From an uncultured Bacteroides sp. (lineage in GTDB: Bacteria; Bacteroidota; Bacteroidia; Bacteroidales; Bacteroidaceae): 64,000 nucleotides of DNA. Each line of letters opens with the position of its first letter. The stretch's first letter is position 1. The DNA is taken from NCBI RefSeq assembly GCF_963675905.1, contig NZ_OY780936.1:3419946-3483945 (forward strand), read 5' to 3'. The position numbers and the translations under genes are program-made. Positions 1 through 10,177 of this stretch are shown here, piece by piece. A model generated the notes under the pieces. That model worked only from the letters and a program-made list of their open reading frames with translations. It did not search any database and had not been told where the DNA came from.

Positions 1-16
1 CTAATTAATAACCATT

Positions 17-2992
17 ATGAAAAACAAGAAAAATCCGAGAACTATTGAAAGTAGGTGGCGGTATGTTTGTATACTGTTTGCTTTGATTTTCAGTGTAAGC
101 GCTGCTGCACAGAAAACGGCTGTGAAAGGTGTTATCATTGATAAGGATAATCAGCCTATTATTGGAGCTAATATTTTGGAGAAAGGAACAGTTAACAGAA
201 CTATCAGTGATGTGAACGGTAACTTTAATCTCTCAGTCAAAAATCCTAAGACTACTTTACTTATTACATATATAGGTTATAAGAATTTAGAAATCCCCGC
301 TTCCGCCAACATGAAAATCGTGATGACAGAAAATAGCGAGATGCTTGAAGATGTGGTTGTCATTGGATATGGCAGCGTGAAGAAATCGGATGCAACGGGT
401 TCTGTAACTGCCATTAAACCGGATGATTTTAATAAAGGGTTGCGCACTACTGCTCAGGATGCCTTGGTAGGTAAAGTACCGGGAGTAAACGTAGTATCCA
501 GTTCTGGTGCTCCAGGCACGGGTGCCACAATCCGTATCAGAAGTGGTGCCTCACTTTCTGCCTCTAATGATCCGTTAATTGTTATTGATGGTGTACCAGT
601 AGATAACTCTACAATCGAAGGCGGTGGCAATGTGATTGGTGGTATTAACCCGAATGATATAGAAACCTTTACAGTGTTGAAGGATGCCTCGGCTACGGCT
701 ATTTACGGTTCTCGAGCTTCAAATGGTGTGATTGTTATCACTACGAAGAAAGGTGCTGATAGCAATTTACGCTTTAATTATTCAACGAACCTTTCGGTAA
801 GTACTGTCACAGAAACGCTTGATATTCTTTCTGCCGATGAATTCCGCAAGTTTGTTCCCACTATCTCCGGAGTACCTAGTTCTGTGACCTTAGGTACTGC
901 AACAACAGATTGGCAGAATGAAATCTACAGAACTGCTTTCGGGCAAGAACACAACTTCTCTGTTTCAGGTAAGGTTAAACAAAATGCTCCTTATCGTCTT
1001 TCGGTTGGATATACCAATCAGAACGGTATTATACGCACCAATAACTATGAGAGATATACATTTAACGGAGGTGTTTCGCCCAAGTTCTTTGATAAACATC
1101 TCACTGCCGACCTGAACCTGAAAGTGTCTTATGAGGATAATAAGAAAGTCGATGAAAGTGTAGTAAATAATGCACTTCGTTTTGATCCTACACGTTCTGT
1201 TAAGACTGAAACTACTACTGCAGCTACCGATCCGGGTTTGGGATATTTTATCTGGATGAACGGTAAATCTCCTATGGCTATTCAAACTGATAATCCCGTA
1301 GCGCAACTTGATTTACTGGATATCTGCAACAAGGTAACACGTTCTATCGGTAATGCATCCTTCAATTATAAGGTGCACCACTTGGAAGACTTGCAGCTGA
1401 ATATGAACTTAGGGTATGATGTACTGACCAGTAAATATTCGAAGAAAGTGCCTGATCTCGCCGGAATGATGTACACCTCTAATATGAAAGACGGTACAGG
1501 ACTTGTCTATGATTCTAAACAGAACAAACGGAATTACCTATTGGATTTATACGCTAACTATTCGCATATCTTCAATGAGAAACATAATTTTAGTGCCATG
1601 GGTGGATACGGCTGGCAGCATTTTTGGAAGAAGTACGATACTACTACTTTATCTCCGGAAGGAAAAGAGTTGTTCTCTCCCAGTCATTATGAATCGGAAT
1701 ATTATTTACTATCGTTTTACGGCCGTCTTAACTATTCGTATGATAACCGCTACATGGTCACTGCTACCTTACGTTCGGACGCTTCATCCCGTTTTGCAAA
1801 AGGTAATCGTTGGGGATTGTTCCCTTCGGTGGCATTAGGTTGGAAAATCAGTCAGGAAGCTTTTCTGAAAGATTCGCGTATTCTATCTGATTTGAAGTTA
1901 CGTTTGAGCTATGGCCAGACAGGACAGCAAGATATTCTGAACGACTATCCTTATATGACCACTTTTACGGTATCCTATCCTGAATCCAGCTATCAGTTTG
2001 GAGATAAATGGTATAAAACATACCGTCCAAATGGTTACGACTCTGATATCAAGTGGGAAACTACCGATACTTATAATATCGGATTGGATTATGGCTTCTT
2101 CAATAATCGCATTTATGGTTCTGTGGACTATTATCAGCGCCATACCAAAGACTTGCTGAATACGATTCCTGTAATATCAGGAACTAACTACTCGTCTGTA
2201 ATTACCACCAACATCGGTGAGATGGATAATAATGGATTTGAGTTTTCCATCAATACAGTGCCGGTACACACGAAAAACTTGAACTGGACAGTAGGCATGA
2301 ACTATACCTGGAACGATTCAAAGATCACAAAACTGAATGTAGTGGATTCGAATGCTAATTTTGTACAGACCGGAGCTATTTCGGGTACCGGTAAAACAGT
2401 ACAAGTGTTTATGGTAGGAGAGCGCCCTTATACTTTCTATCTGGCAAAGCAGGCTTATGATGACAATGGAAAGCCGATTGAAGGTAAATATGTGCAGCCG
2501 GATGGTTCAATATCGGCAACTGAAACAAAGTATGCCACAAAAAAGAGTGCATTGCCGAAATCCTATTTGGGATTAAATACTCAGCTGAGCTATAAAAACT
2601 GGGATTTTGCAGTTAGTGGACACGGAGCTTTCGGGAATTATGTCTATAACTATATAGCAGCCGACCAATATGTGCAGTCTGTTTACAGCGATCAAGGAAA
2701 TTTCTCGAATATCCTGAGCAGTACAAAATCCACAGGTTTTCAGAATCAACAGCTTTATTCGGACTACTTTCTGGAAAAAGGAAACTTCTTTCGGATTGAT
2801 AATATCTCATTGGGCTATACCTTCAAGAAATTGTTGAACCAATCAAGCTCTTTACGGTTGACTCTCGGCGTTCAGAATGTAGCTACCTTTACCAGCTATT
2901 CGGGCATTGATCCGGAAATCTATAGCGGTATCGACAAGAATATATATCCTCGTCCACGAGTATTCTCATTAAGTGCTAATTTAAATTTCTAA
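17..2992 (+). CDS. SusC-like TonB-dependent outer-membrane receptor
   Basis: Outer-membrane channel that imports oligosaccharides, powered by TonB, working with the SusD-like lipoprotein 22 bp downstream. The 991-aa protein starts with a basic stretch and a hydrophobic signal sequence ending near SAAAQ (residue 32). A carboxypeptidase-regulatory-like beta-sandwich follows (about 35-110: GVIIDKDNQPIIGANILEKG), then the SusC-type TonB box region EDVVVIGYG near residue 115, and a plug domain containing DPLIVIDGVPVD and GSRASNGVIVITTKKG. The remainder is a long aromatic-rich beta-barrel ending in LSANLNF, with a terminal Phe as expected for an outer-membrane barrel. Length fits the family. The next genes suggest a pectin-derived ligand, but substrate cannot be read from the receptor. 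The promoter lies outside the window. Confidence 0.95.
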   Translation: MKNKKNPRTIESRWRYVCILFALIFSVSAAAQKTAVKGVIIDKDNQPIIGANILEKGTVNRTISDVNGNFNLSVKNPKTTLLITYIGYKNLEIPASANMKIVMTENSEMLEDVVVIGYGSVKKSDATGSVTAIKPDDFNKGLRTTAQDALVGKVPGVNVVSSSGAPGTGATIRIRSGASLSASNDPLIVIDGVPVDNSTIEGGGNVIGGINPNDIETFTVLKDASATAIYGSRASNGVIVITTKKGADSNLRFNYSTNLSVSTVTETLDILSADEFRKFVPTISGVPSSVTLGTATTDWQNEIYRTAFGQEHNFSVSGKVKQNAPYRLSVGYTNQNGIIRTNNYERYTFNGGVSPKFFDKHLTADLNLKVSYEDNKKVDESVVNNALRFDPTRSVKTETTTAATDPGLGYFIWMNGKSPMAIQTDNPVAQLDLLDICNKVTRSIGNASFNYKVHHLEDLQLNMNLGYDVLTSKYSKKVPDLAGMMYTSNMKDGTGLVYDSKQNKRNYLLDLYANYSHIFNEKHNFSAMGGYGWQHFWKKYDTTTLSPEGKELFSPSHYESEYYLLSFYGRLNYSYDNRYMVTATLRSDASSRFAKGNRWGLFPSVALGWKISQEAFLKDSRILSDLKLRLSYGQTGQQDILNDYPYMTTFTVSYPESSYQFGDKWYKTYRPNGYDSDIKWETTDTYNIGLDYGFFNNRIYGSVDYYQRHTKDLLNTIPVISGTNYSSVITTNIGEMDNNGFEFSINTVPVHTKNLNWTVGMNYTWNDSKITKLNVVDSNANFVQTGAISGTGKTVQVFMVGERPYTFYLAKQAYDDNGKPIEGKYVQPDGSISATETKYATKKSALPKSYLGLNTQLSYKNWDFAVSGHGAFGNYVYNYIAADQYVQSVYSDQGNFSNILSSTKSTGFQNQQLYSDYFLEKGNFFRIDNISLGYTFKKLLNQSSSLRLTLGVQNVATFTSYSGIDPEIYSGIDKNIYPRPRVFSLSANLNF

Positions 2993-3014
2993 TGGATTAA
3001 AAAAACTATGCGAT

Positions 3015-4700
3015 ATGAAAAAGATAATTGTCTATTCATTCATTATATTTTTCCTGGGTACGTTTCTGACTTCGTGCTTGAGTGATCTCAATACTATGCC
3101 GTTGGATAATAACCAGTTAGTAAACAACCAGGTTTATAAGACTAAAGATGGCTATACAGGTGTCCTGGCGAAGTGTTATTCATCCCTGATTCTGACAGGT
3201 CAACAAGGTGGCGATGGTGGTGATGGTGATTTGGAAGGTGCCAATGAAGGATATTCCGGTTATGTACGCTTGTTGTTCTACCTACAGGAATTGAATACTG
3301 ATAATTTCCTTATGCCTTCTTCTTCTAACGGTCTGCGTAAGTGCCTGAATCTACAATGGGATGCCTCCAACGCTTCGGTTATTAACTGGACTTACCAGAG
3401 ACTTTATATGAGCATTGCTTACTGTGACGAACTGTTGCGTGAATGTACAGAAGAAAAGCTAAAAGATAGAGGGCTTTGGGAAGAAATGAAGGACGAATAC
3501 ATCAGTTACAGAGCTGAATCACGATTTATACGTGCATACTGCTATTCCATGCTTTGCGATTTGTTTGGTTCTGTGCCGTATGTTGACGAACATACCGGTG
3601 TAAAGGAAATCCCTGTTCAGAATACCCGTAAGCAAATATTTGAATATGCGGTTAACGAGTTGTTGGCTATTGAAAACGATCTGAAAGCTCCAGGAGAAAA
3701 TGAATACGGACGGATTGACCGTGTAGCCGACTGGTTTTTGTTGGCCCGCATGTATTTGAATGCAGAATCGTGGATTAATGTGAATAAATATCAAGATGCA
3801 TATACGTATGCAAAGAAAGTGCTTACTGACGGACACTATCCGTTGGCCTCAGATTACCGTGAAATCTTCCTTGCCGATAACAAAACCTGCAAGGAGATCA
3901 TTTGGAGATTGGTGCAGGATGGATTGCAAGCCCAAAGTTCAGCTGGAACAAATTTCTATGTGAAAGCTTTTGTAAATGGGCCTATGAATGAGTTGTACAA
4001 TACAGGAGTTGGTTCCAGAGGTTGGGGTAATGTTCGTGCGAAGATGAAGTTGGTAAACGCTTTTGATGCAGACGATCTGCTATTTGATGTCAAAGATCCG
4101 TGGGGTAACGGAAAGAAAGATAAACGTGCCCAGTTTATGACTGCCCTTCCTAATCAAGTGAAAGAAACATGGGATTCGAAATTGAACATGACTAGCACCT
4201 TTACTTGCGGCTATGGTTATATTAAATGGAGAAATGTGACCAAAGACAATCAACTGTGTGCTTCCGGAGATGCTTATACCTCAATTGATTTCCCGTTGTT
4301 CCGTTCTGCCGATGCTTATCTGATGGCTGCCGAAGCTATCTTGCGGGGTGCAAATGCTACAAAAACTGAAGCATTAGGCTATGTCAATGAAGTTCGGTCA
4401 AGAGCTTATATGTCCGGTAAATATGCAAAAAGTGGAGTTCGTTCTGATGTTTCAGGAGAAATCAGTCTTAATGCTCTCTCTTTAGATTTTATTCTAAGTG
4501 AACGTCAAAAAGAACTGGCATCTGAACTGAGCAGACGTACCGACCTTATCCGTTTCGGTAAATACACAAAAGGTAATAATTGGGAATGGAAGAATGGTGT
4601 CCGTTTAGGAGAAGATGTGGATGACAGGTATAAGCTGTTTCCAATTCCTGAAAGTGAATTGAGCAACAATCCGACATTGAAACAGAATGACGGTTATTAA
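3015..4700 (+). CDS. SusD-like glycan-binding lipoprotein (RagB/SusD family)
   Basis: Surface lipoprotein that caps the SusC-like channel and delivers glycan. The 561-aa product has a lipoprotein signal with lipobox LTSC (Cys about residue 21). The helical SusD fold is suggested by the N-terminal region with YKTKDGYTGVLAKCYSSL, the central RAESRFIRAYCYSMLCDLFGS stretch typical of the family, and the C-terminal FILSERQKELASELSRRTDLIRFGK signature (residues about 490-515). It ends with the usual FPIPESELSNNPTLKQNDGY-type tail. Spacing to the SusC gene is 22 bp, so the two are co-transcribed. A Gly/Asp-rich loop (QQGGDGGDGD, about residue 63-72) is unusual and might bind Ca2+ or be a flexible surface loop; that is inference. 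Confidence 0.95.
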   Translation: MKKIIVYSFIIFFLGTFLTSCLSDLNTMPLDNNQLVNNQVYKTKDGYTGVLAKCYSSLILTGQQGGDGGDGDLEGANEGYSGYVRLLFYLQELNTDNFLMPSSSNGLRKCLNLQWDASNASVINWTYQRLYMSIAYCDELLRECTEEKLKDRGLWEEMKDEYISYRAESRFIRAYCYSMLCDLFGSVPYVDEHTGVKEIPVQNTRKQIFEYAVNELLAIENDLKAPGENEYGRIDRVADWFLLARMYLNAESWINVNKYQDAYTYAKKVLTDGHYPLASDYREIFLADNKTCKEIIWRLVQDGLQAQSSAGTNFYVKAFVNGPMNELYNTGVGSRGWGNVRAKMKLVNAFDADDLLFDVKDPWGNGKKDKRAQFMTALPNQVKETWDSKLNMTSTFTCGYGYIKWRNVTKDNQLCASGDAYTSIDFPLFRSADAYLMAAEAILRGANATKTEALGYVNEVRSRAYMSGKYAKSGVRSDVSGEISLNALSLDFILSERQKELASELSRRTDLIRFGKYTKGNNWEWKNGVRLGEDVDDRYKLFPIPESELSNNPTLKQNDGY

Positions 4701-4718
4701 CAATAGATTATAAATAGA

Positions 4719-5996
4719 ATGAGACTGAAACAATTACTAATATGTAGCGTGATTTGGATGTACTGTGTTCCTCTAGGGGCACAGACATCTAAAGAAGAAA
4801 TATTTTCTACCATTGAGAAAACGGGTGGAGTTTATTTGGCTTATCCACTTGATTTTGCTCAACAGACACCGGTTCCGAAAGGATATAAGCCTTTTTACGT
4901 AAGTCACTATGGACGCCATGGTTCCCGCTACCTGATTGCTGACCGTGATTATCAATGGTTGATCGACCTTTTTGGAGAAGCACATCGTGAGAGTGCACTT
5001 TCTGATCTGGGAGAAGATGCTTACCAGCGTTTGCTGAAAGTATGGGAAGAAGCTGAAGGCCATGGTGGTGATCTGACTCCTTTAGGAGTTAGGCAACAGC
5101 ATGGAATAGCAGAAAGAATGTATGCTGCATTTCCTGAGGCTTTTAAGGGCAATCAATCTATTTCTGCCCGTTCTACCGTTGCGTTGCGTTGTGCGATGAG
5201 TATGGTGTCTTTTGGTAACCGTTTGAAAGAACTGAATCCCAACCTGCGAATTTCTTATGAATCCAGTCTCAAGTATATGAATTATCTGAATTACCACACG
5301 GATGAATCCAATCGCTTTACTTCATCTACTAATGGCCCGTGGGTTGAGGAATATAGAAAGTTTGAGGAAGTTCATGTAAATCCCGACCGGTTGATCACTT
5401 CTTTATTTAAAGACAAACGTTTCATTCTGAAGAAAGTGAACCCGAAGGAGGTGATGTGGGGCATGTACTGGGTAGCCAGTGATATGCAAAATACAGAAAC
5501 AAAATTCTCATTCTATGATTTGTTTCAACCGCAGGAATTGTTTGATTTGTGGCAATGCGTAAACTACCGTTTCTATGTGGGCAATGCGAATCATGCGTAT
5601 GGAAAAGGAATTGTTGTAGCTAATGCAAAATCGTTATTGAAGAATATTCTGGATAGTGCCGATGAGGCTGTCCAGAAAGGAGGCATAGCAGCTACTCTAC
5701 GTTTCGGACATGATGGCAATGTGATACCTCTTGTGGCCTTGATGCAGATAGAGAATTGTAATGTTGCTATAGACGATCCTTACGAATTGTATAAAGTATG
5801 GAGTGACTTTAAGGTGGTTCCTATGGCTGCTAATGTGCAGATTGTATTCTTCCGCAATGTAAAAGGAAGTGCGGACGATATTCTTGTTAAGATTCTGCAT
5901 AATGAGCACGAAGTACATATTCCGGTTCAGACGAACATGTTTCCTTTCTATAAATGGAATGATGTGGAGGACTTCTACCGGAACTTATTGAAATAA
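4719..5996 (+). CDS. Secreted histidine acid phosphatase (clade-2; MINPP/phytase-like)
   Basis: A 425-aa periplasmic or secreted phosphomonoesterase of the histidine phosphatase superfamily. A signal peptide ends near PLGAQ (residue 22). The phosphoryl-accepting RHG motif is at residues 66-68 within YGRHGSRY. The second catalytic block GHDGN (H331-D332) matches the HD proton-donor type of the clade-2 branch that includes multiple inositol-polyphosphate phosphatases. It begins 18 bp after the SusD gene, in the same orientation, so it belongs to the same transcription unit; a strong hairpin follows. In plant-cell-wall degraders such enzymes may release phosphate from phytate present with pectin, but the substrate is inferred, not seen. 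Confidence 0.88.
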   Translation: MRLKQLLICSVIWMYCVPLGAQTSKEEIFSTIEKTGGVYLAYPLDFAQQTPVPKGYKPFYVSHYGRHGSRYLIADRDYQWLIDLFGEAHRESALSDLGEDAYQRLLKVWEEAEGHGGDLTPLGVRQQHGIAERMYAAFPEAFKGNQSISARSTVALRCAMSMVSFGNRLKELNPNLRISYESSLKYMNYLNYHTDESNRFTSSTNGPWVEEYRKFEEVHVNPDRLITSLFKDKRFILKKVNPKEVMWGMYWVASDMQNTETKFSFYDLFQPQELFDLWQCVNYRFYVGNANHAYGKGIVVANAKSLLKNILDSADEAVQKGGIAATLRFGHDGNVIPLVALMQIENCNVAIDDPYELYKVWSDFKVVPMAANVQIVFFRNVKGSADDILVKILHNEHEVHIPVQTNMFPFYKWNDVEDFYRNLLK

Positions 5997-6039
5997 AGAA
6001 TAGTTTTTAAAGTTAACAATATTGAGACTATTAATTGGG

Positions 6040-6071
6040 AAGTGTACCGATGTGATATCGGTACACTTTTT
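6040..6071 (+). terminator. Rho-independent terminator after the susCD-phosphatase unit
   Basis: Perfect 12-bp stem AAGTGTACCGAT (6040-6051) and ATCGGTACACTT (6057-6068) with a 5-base loop, running into a T tract. It lies 44 bp after the phosphatase stop and before the convergent lyase gene. Confidence 0.85.
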
Positions 6072-6150
6072 CTGCTAATATAATGTTAATACATTCTTAT
6101 TTATTCTATTTACGTAAGTGAACCAAATTAATAAGCAAGAACAAAGTATC

Positions 6151-7248
6151 TTACATATACTTCTTTTTCCATTGTTCATACTGCTTGTAAAGGCTTGCCG
6201 GTGCTTTGTTATACCAACTATATCCATTGCGTCTTTCGTGCCCTACTTCTGCCAATGTTTTAAGTGGCACACCGTTGCGGTCACAAAACAGAGGCTTTCC
6301 CTGCTCTAAGTCATAATCGCGAGCCCATATTGGTTCGGCTTTTTCGTCATTTACCACACGTGTATCCCACTTGCCGTTTTCGTTAGTGAAACGTTCTACC
6401 CGGATACCAGTCAGTTTATGATTTTCGAACCATTTCATTGCTCCGTTAATGGCAGCTTTAATCCGTTTGTCGGGATTGGGAAGTTCCATCAAAAGGCGCA
6501 CTAACGAAGCGCTTTCTGCCGAACAATAAGATGCCAATTCGTATGCACGGGCAGAAGTGGGCTTTAAAGTCTTGTAATCGTGCTGCTGGCACCATACAGT
6601 TGGTTCGCCGTTTACAATAATTTGCGTGTTGAGTATACATTCTATTCCTTTATCAAAAGCTTCTGTTAAACGAGCTTTCATTGCATTATCCACCAATGAA
6701 TCAAACGGTGCCATACCGTCTCTCAGGTTGCGGATAACCATTAAAGTCTGCACCATTGCGTTGTCGTTATAAGTAATCTGTACCTGGTATCCATGATTCT
6801 CAGGCCAGAATTGTGGCCAGCCTCCATTATCGTACTGTCCACTAAGCATAAACTCCACACCTTGCAAGAAGGCTTTCTTATAGCGCTCTTCCGGAGACTG
6901 TTTGTAAAGTCTGGCCAGATAAGTCATTTCCAGAATAGTTGCGTCGTTGTCGGTTGTAGAGTCATTGCGTTTCTTCTTGTCGCTTAACACAACATCCAGT
7001 TCGTCGCCAAGCGGACGATGAATAGCAATATTCTTAGGCCAGCCACCCGTTTCACGTTGAAATGCTAATACGTTATCAGCAATTCGTTTTGCTTCTTCTG
7101 TCTTGAAGAAGGCATCCGGGCTTTCCCTTACAATTCTTTTCCACTCTCTTGATGAGTATTCGTAATCTTTTGGGTTGAGTTGTTGCTGTGCAAATACAGA
7201 CACTGCCATTGTCATAATTAGGATGAAACAAATAAAATGTTTTTTCAT
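6151..7248 (-). CDS. Pectate lyase, PL10 family type
   Basis: Secreted 365-aa polygalacturonate lyase cutting de-esterified pectin by beta-elimination. The signal peptide ends near SVFAQ (residue 21). The family-typical block WPKNIAIHRPL follows RETGG (about residues 66-80), and blocks TDNDATILEMTYLARLY and YDNGGWPQFWPE fit the alpha/alpha-toroid PL10 lyases. The C-terminal part WARDYDLEQGKPLFCDRNG and ERRNGYSWYNKAPASLY is also typical. It lies 37 bp downstream of the larger lyase on the same strand, so both are probably one unit facing the susCD operon. It lacks the C-terminal extension of its partner and may be periplasmic or a smaller secreted enzyme. Confidence 0.88.
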   Translation of the reverse strand: MKKHFICFILIMTMAVSVFAQQQLNPKDYEYSSREWKRIVRESPDAFFKTEEAKRIADNVLAFQRETGGWPKNIAIHRPLGDELDVVLSDKKKRNDSTTDNDATILEMTYLARLYKQSPEERYKKAFLQGVEFMLSGQYDNGGWPQFWPENHGYQVQITYNDNAMVQTLMVIRNLRDGMAPFDSLVDNAMKARLTEAFDKGIECILNTQIIVNGEPTVWCQQHDYKTLKPTSARAYELASYCSAESASLVRLLMELPNPDKRIKAAINGAMKWFENHKLTGIRVERFTNENGKWDTRVVNDEKAEPIWARDYDLEQGKPLFCDRNGVPLKTLAEVGHERRNGYSWYNKAPASLYKQYEQWKKKYM

Positions 7249-7285
7249 GGTTTTATTAAATTAATGTATTTCTACCTGTTGATAG

Positions 7286-9985
7286 TTATTTTATTACTAT
7301 TTTCTTTGTTACCGTTTTGTCGTTCAGCTTCTTTACGATGTAAATACCGGGAGCAAGAGTTGAGATGTCAGTACTGCTGACCTTTGAGCGAACTTTTATT
7401 CCGGAAACGTTATAGATATCGCTTGCGGTCGAAGCGTCGTCGGTCTGAAGGTTGTTGATACCAGTCGCTTCACTCGATACATAGAAATTGAAGTTACGTG
7501 TCAGCGAACCTACATTGTCATCATCAGTTGCCTTTACCTTAATGTTCAGGAACCCTGTGAACGATGTTGCCGGGGTGAATGTACAGATTCCTTCGTTGCT
7601 ATCGTAGGACATATCCGAACTTCCGGTAATTTCGAATGAAGGATTGTTGTCGTAGCCTGCAAAATATTCTTTCAGGTTTATGCTTATGCCTTTATTAATT
7701 GTGAAGTGAGGTTCCGCAAGCCAGTTAAGATAATCTTCCAGAACGGTGTAACCATCTTTGTCCGGGTCGGCATTATTATCTGCTTCTGCAGAATTTAGTC
7801 CTTTCGCCTTCTCCCACCAATCCGGCATACCGTCATTGTCGGAGTCGAAATCGCTTTCTCTGTGTGCTTCATAGATATTGATACCGTTGAAGCCTTCGCA
7901 TTTGTCATCCTCTTCAGAATCGATAAGACCTTTCTTTCCCGATATGCTACCTACGGTTGTGGTGATGCCTTTAAGAGTTTCGTTCACCATACGTATGTCG
8001 TGGTTGTTGAGCATTGGCATGTTGCAGCCTACGTCGGACAACACATTTTTGTAAGCAGCTTCAGCTGTCTCAATGGTGGTGTATGATTCAAAGAATGGTT
8101 TGTCTTGGAATACAGTCCAGTTCAACACCTGTCCGTTTGATAGCGTATATCTATAAGTATCATCGAGTTTGTCCTGAGTCTTGCTTCCGTCAAGATTTTC
8201 GCGGATGTTTCCGTTCACGTAATAACTTTGTGAACCGGTACCGGTACCTTCAAGGTTTGCGGTGAGCAGTTGTAATATCTTTGAAGATGGTCCCATTTTG
8301 TAGTAGTTGCTTACAAAGTTTCCCTCGTGAGTTCCACCGTCTGTAGTACGTCCGCACCAATTGTAGCACACGTTATTGAATACGTCATGGTGACCGGCAT
8401 AAGCCCCGCTACCGTCCAGGCCGCCGGAGAGACTCCAGTTTCTGCCTTCGTTGTGAGCCATCAGGTTGTGATGATATGACCCAGTGTCTCCACCGATTGT
8501 AGCTGCATAACCATGTGCTGTACCTGAAGGGTAGTTAGGATGGTTGGCAACGTTCAGTGCTTCTGATATCATTGTGCGCTGCAATGTAACGTTCTTTGCA
8601 TTACGACTACTGAAAGCTTCGTCTATAGTCCAGCTTATAGAACAATGGTCCATGATAGCGTGGTTGTTTCCGGCCATACCCAGTCCGTCGCATCCAGTCT
8701 CAGATGTTGCAGCATCATGACCGAGAAACATGTGCAGGAAACGGGTGATGCCTTCAGATGCCATGCCGAAGGGGCACGAGCGGAACATGATTCCGTTACC
8801 AGGAGCGGTTTGTCCTGCAATTGTTACATAGGGATCGCTACAAGCTAAGCGGCTTTTTAACTGGATCACTCCGCCAACATCGAACACGATGGTACGCGGT
8901 CCGCTTACTTTACTAATTCCATAACGGAAAGTACCAGGTTGTGGTGCTAACGCATCGTCATCAAGCGATGTTACATGATACACCGTGCCGCCTCTTCCTC
9001 CGGTGGCATATCGGCCATAGCCCTCTGCACCAGGGAATGCAAGATGTCGTGGACGGAATGACCATGTCTCACCTTTATATGTATTTCCAGTTGCGTCTTC
9101 CTCATCTACTCGCCAATAGTACGTGTTCAGTGAATATGCATCTTTCATTACATAGAATGTATCTGTTTGGATAGCAATTTCACTCATAGCGCCTTCGGAT
9201 GTTCCCATATAGAGATGGTGTTTCACCGCTGTTACTGCTGGCGACCACTTCAGCGTGCAGCTGCCGTTGTCGGCATCGGTATGCATATCTAGATTGTCCG
9301 GGGTTGGATTCAATGCCGTTGTTAGAGGGTTCGGTTCGTCCAGGATGATGGCATTGACAAACACTGTGGTTGTGAAATATTGAGCGGTGTAGTTCACCGT
9401 CGGATCAGGAACAGTGCGGTAAGATATAACCACATCCTTGCCGGCTTCTGCGTTGAACGTAACATACGACTGCCCACTAGCTGAAGGTTTCTGTGCTCTG
9501 TTAGTTTGTAGTGCTCCAGATACCATTTTCACATTGTCCACATATACGTCTACTGGCGGAGCTGTGAATCCATCGGTATTGTTGTGGTATGCAAGAATGG
9601 AATGTTTGCCTGCCGTGAGGCCGCTGATTGTGATGGTGAGTTCAGCCGAACCCGATTGCAACTGCGGTGTGTTGTTGTCAACAAAGTCGTATACGGCTAT
9701 ACCGTCTCCTATCAGTTTCGAGTATTTGCCCACTCCATCTTTCCACCAGTTGCCTTTCAATATTTTGCCCGCCGAATTAGGACCGTTGGCAACAATGATT
9801 TTTAATCCGCTTGTTTCGTCTAATACCAAAGTGTCTTTTAATCCAGTGGTTATGGCCCAGGGAGTGAAGCCGCTTTCGGTAACTTGTTCCGGCTGTCTGC
9901 CTGGCAGATTGAAGTCAATCTTTTGTGCAGAGGCATTAAAGGCAAAAGCCAATGTGAAGTACAATGGAAGTAATCTTTTTTTCAT
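7286..9985 (-). CDS. Multidomain PL1-type pectate lyase with C-terminal sorting-like domain
   Basis: Large secreted polysaccharide lyase, 899 aa from the ATG at 9985. This start is chosen because it gives the signal peptide MKKRLLPLYFTLAFAFNASA; an upstream in-frame ATG at 10048 would spoil it. Order of parts: a beta-rich N-terminal module (about 25-215) with GLTAGKHSILAYHNN; a fibronectin-III-like segment (about 230-310) ending YYWRVDEEDATGNTYKGE; a PL1-like parallel beta-helix from FPGAEGYGRYATGGRGGTVY (about 315-720); a Ca-binding thrombospondin-3-like stretch SDNDGMPDWWEKA; a cadherin-like module; and a C-terminal module (YNVSGIKV ... LAPGIYIVKK ... KKIVIK) of type IX sorting-domain kind. 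Probably acts on pectin together with the adjacent PL10 lyase. Whether a type IX system exists here is unknown. Confidence 0.88.
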   Translation of the reverse strand: MKKRLLPLYFTLAFAFNASAQKIDFNLPGRQPEQVTESGFTPWAITTGLKDTLVLDETSGLKIIVANGPNSAGKILKGNWWKDGVGKYSKLIGDGIAVYDFVDNNTPQLQSGSAELTITISGLTAGKHSILAYHNNTDGFTAPPVDVYVDNVKMVSGALQTNRAQKPSASGQSYVTFNAEAGKDVVISYRTVPDPTVNYTAQYFTTTVFVNAIILDEPNPLTTALNPTPDNLDMHTDADNGSCTLKWSPAVTAVKHHLYMGTSEGAMSEIAIQTDTFYVMKDAYSLNTYYWRVDEEDATGNTYKGETWSFRPRHLAFPGAEGYGRYATGGRGGTVYHVTSLDDDALAPQPGTFRYGISKVSGPRTIVFDVGGVIQLKSRLACSDPYVTIAGQTAPGNGIMFRSCPFGMASEGITRFLHMFLGHDAATSETGCDGLGMAGNNHAIMDHCSISWTIDEAFSSRNAKNVTLQRTMISEALNVANHPNYPSGTAHGYAATIGGDTGSYHHNLMAHNEGRNWSLSGGLDGSGAYAGHHDVFNNVCYNWCGRTTDGGTHEGNFVSNYYKMGPSSKILQLLTANLEGTGTGSQSYYVNGNIRENLDGSKTQDKLDDTYRYTLSNGQVLNWTVFQDKPFFESYTTIETAEAAYKNVLSDVGCNMPMLNNHDIRMVNETLKGITTTVGSISGKKGLIDSEEDDKCEGFNGINIYEAHRESDFDSDNDGMPDWWEKAKGLNSAEADNNADPDKDGYTVLEDYLNWLAEPHFTINKGISINLKEYFAGYDNNPSFEITGSSDMSYDSNEGICTFTPATSFTGFLNIKVKATDDDNVGSLTRNFNFYVSSEATGINNLQTDDASTASDIYNVSGIKVRSKVSSTDISTLAPGIYIVKKLNDKTVTKKIVIK

Positions 9986-10177
9986 ATCTTTTTTGTTAAG
10001 GTTATTTCTTACATAAACGAAATAAAATGAAATATGAATTGATCTCAAATGTTGTTGTGAGAAACCATATCATCTTTCATTTTTTTTATTATAAGTTTCG
10101 TTACGATACAAAATAAGTTGTTTCTTAAACTTAAGAAGTTCATTATTTGGCGTTTTTTTAGTATTTTTTGGTAGGGG

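Noticed and set aside
9438-10016. 192-codon ORF antisense to the PL1 lyase N-terminus
   Set aside because: A shadow of a well-supported gene; its composition mirrors the lyase codons and it has no start context or motif.
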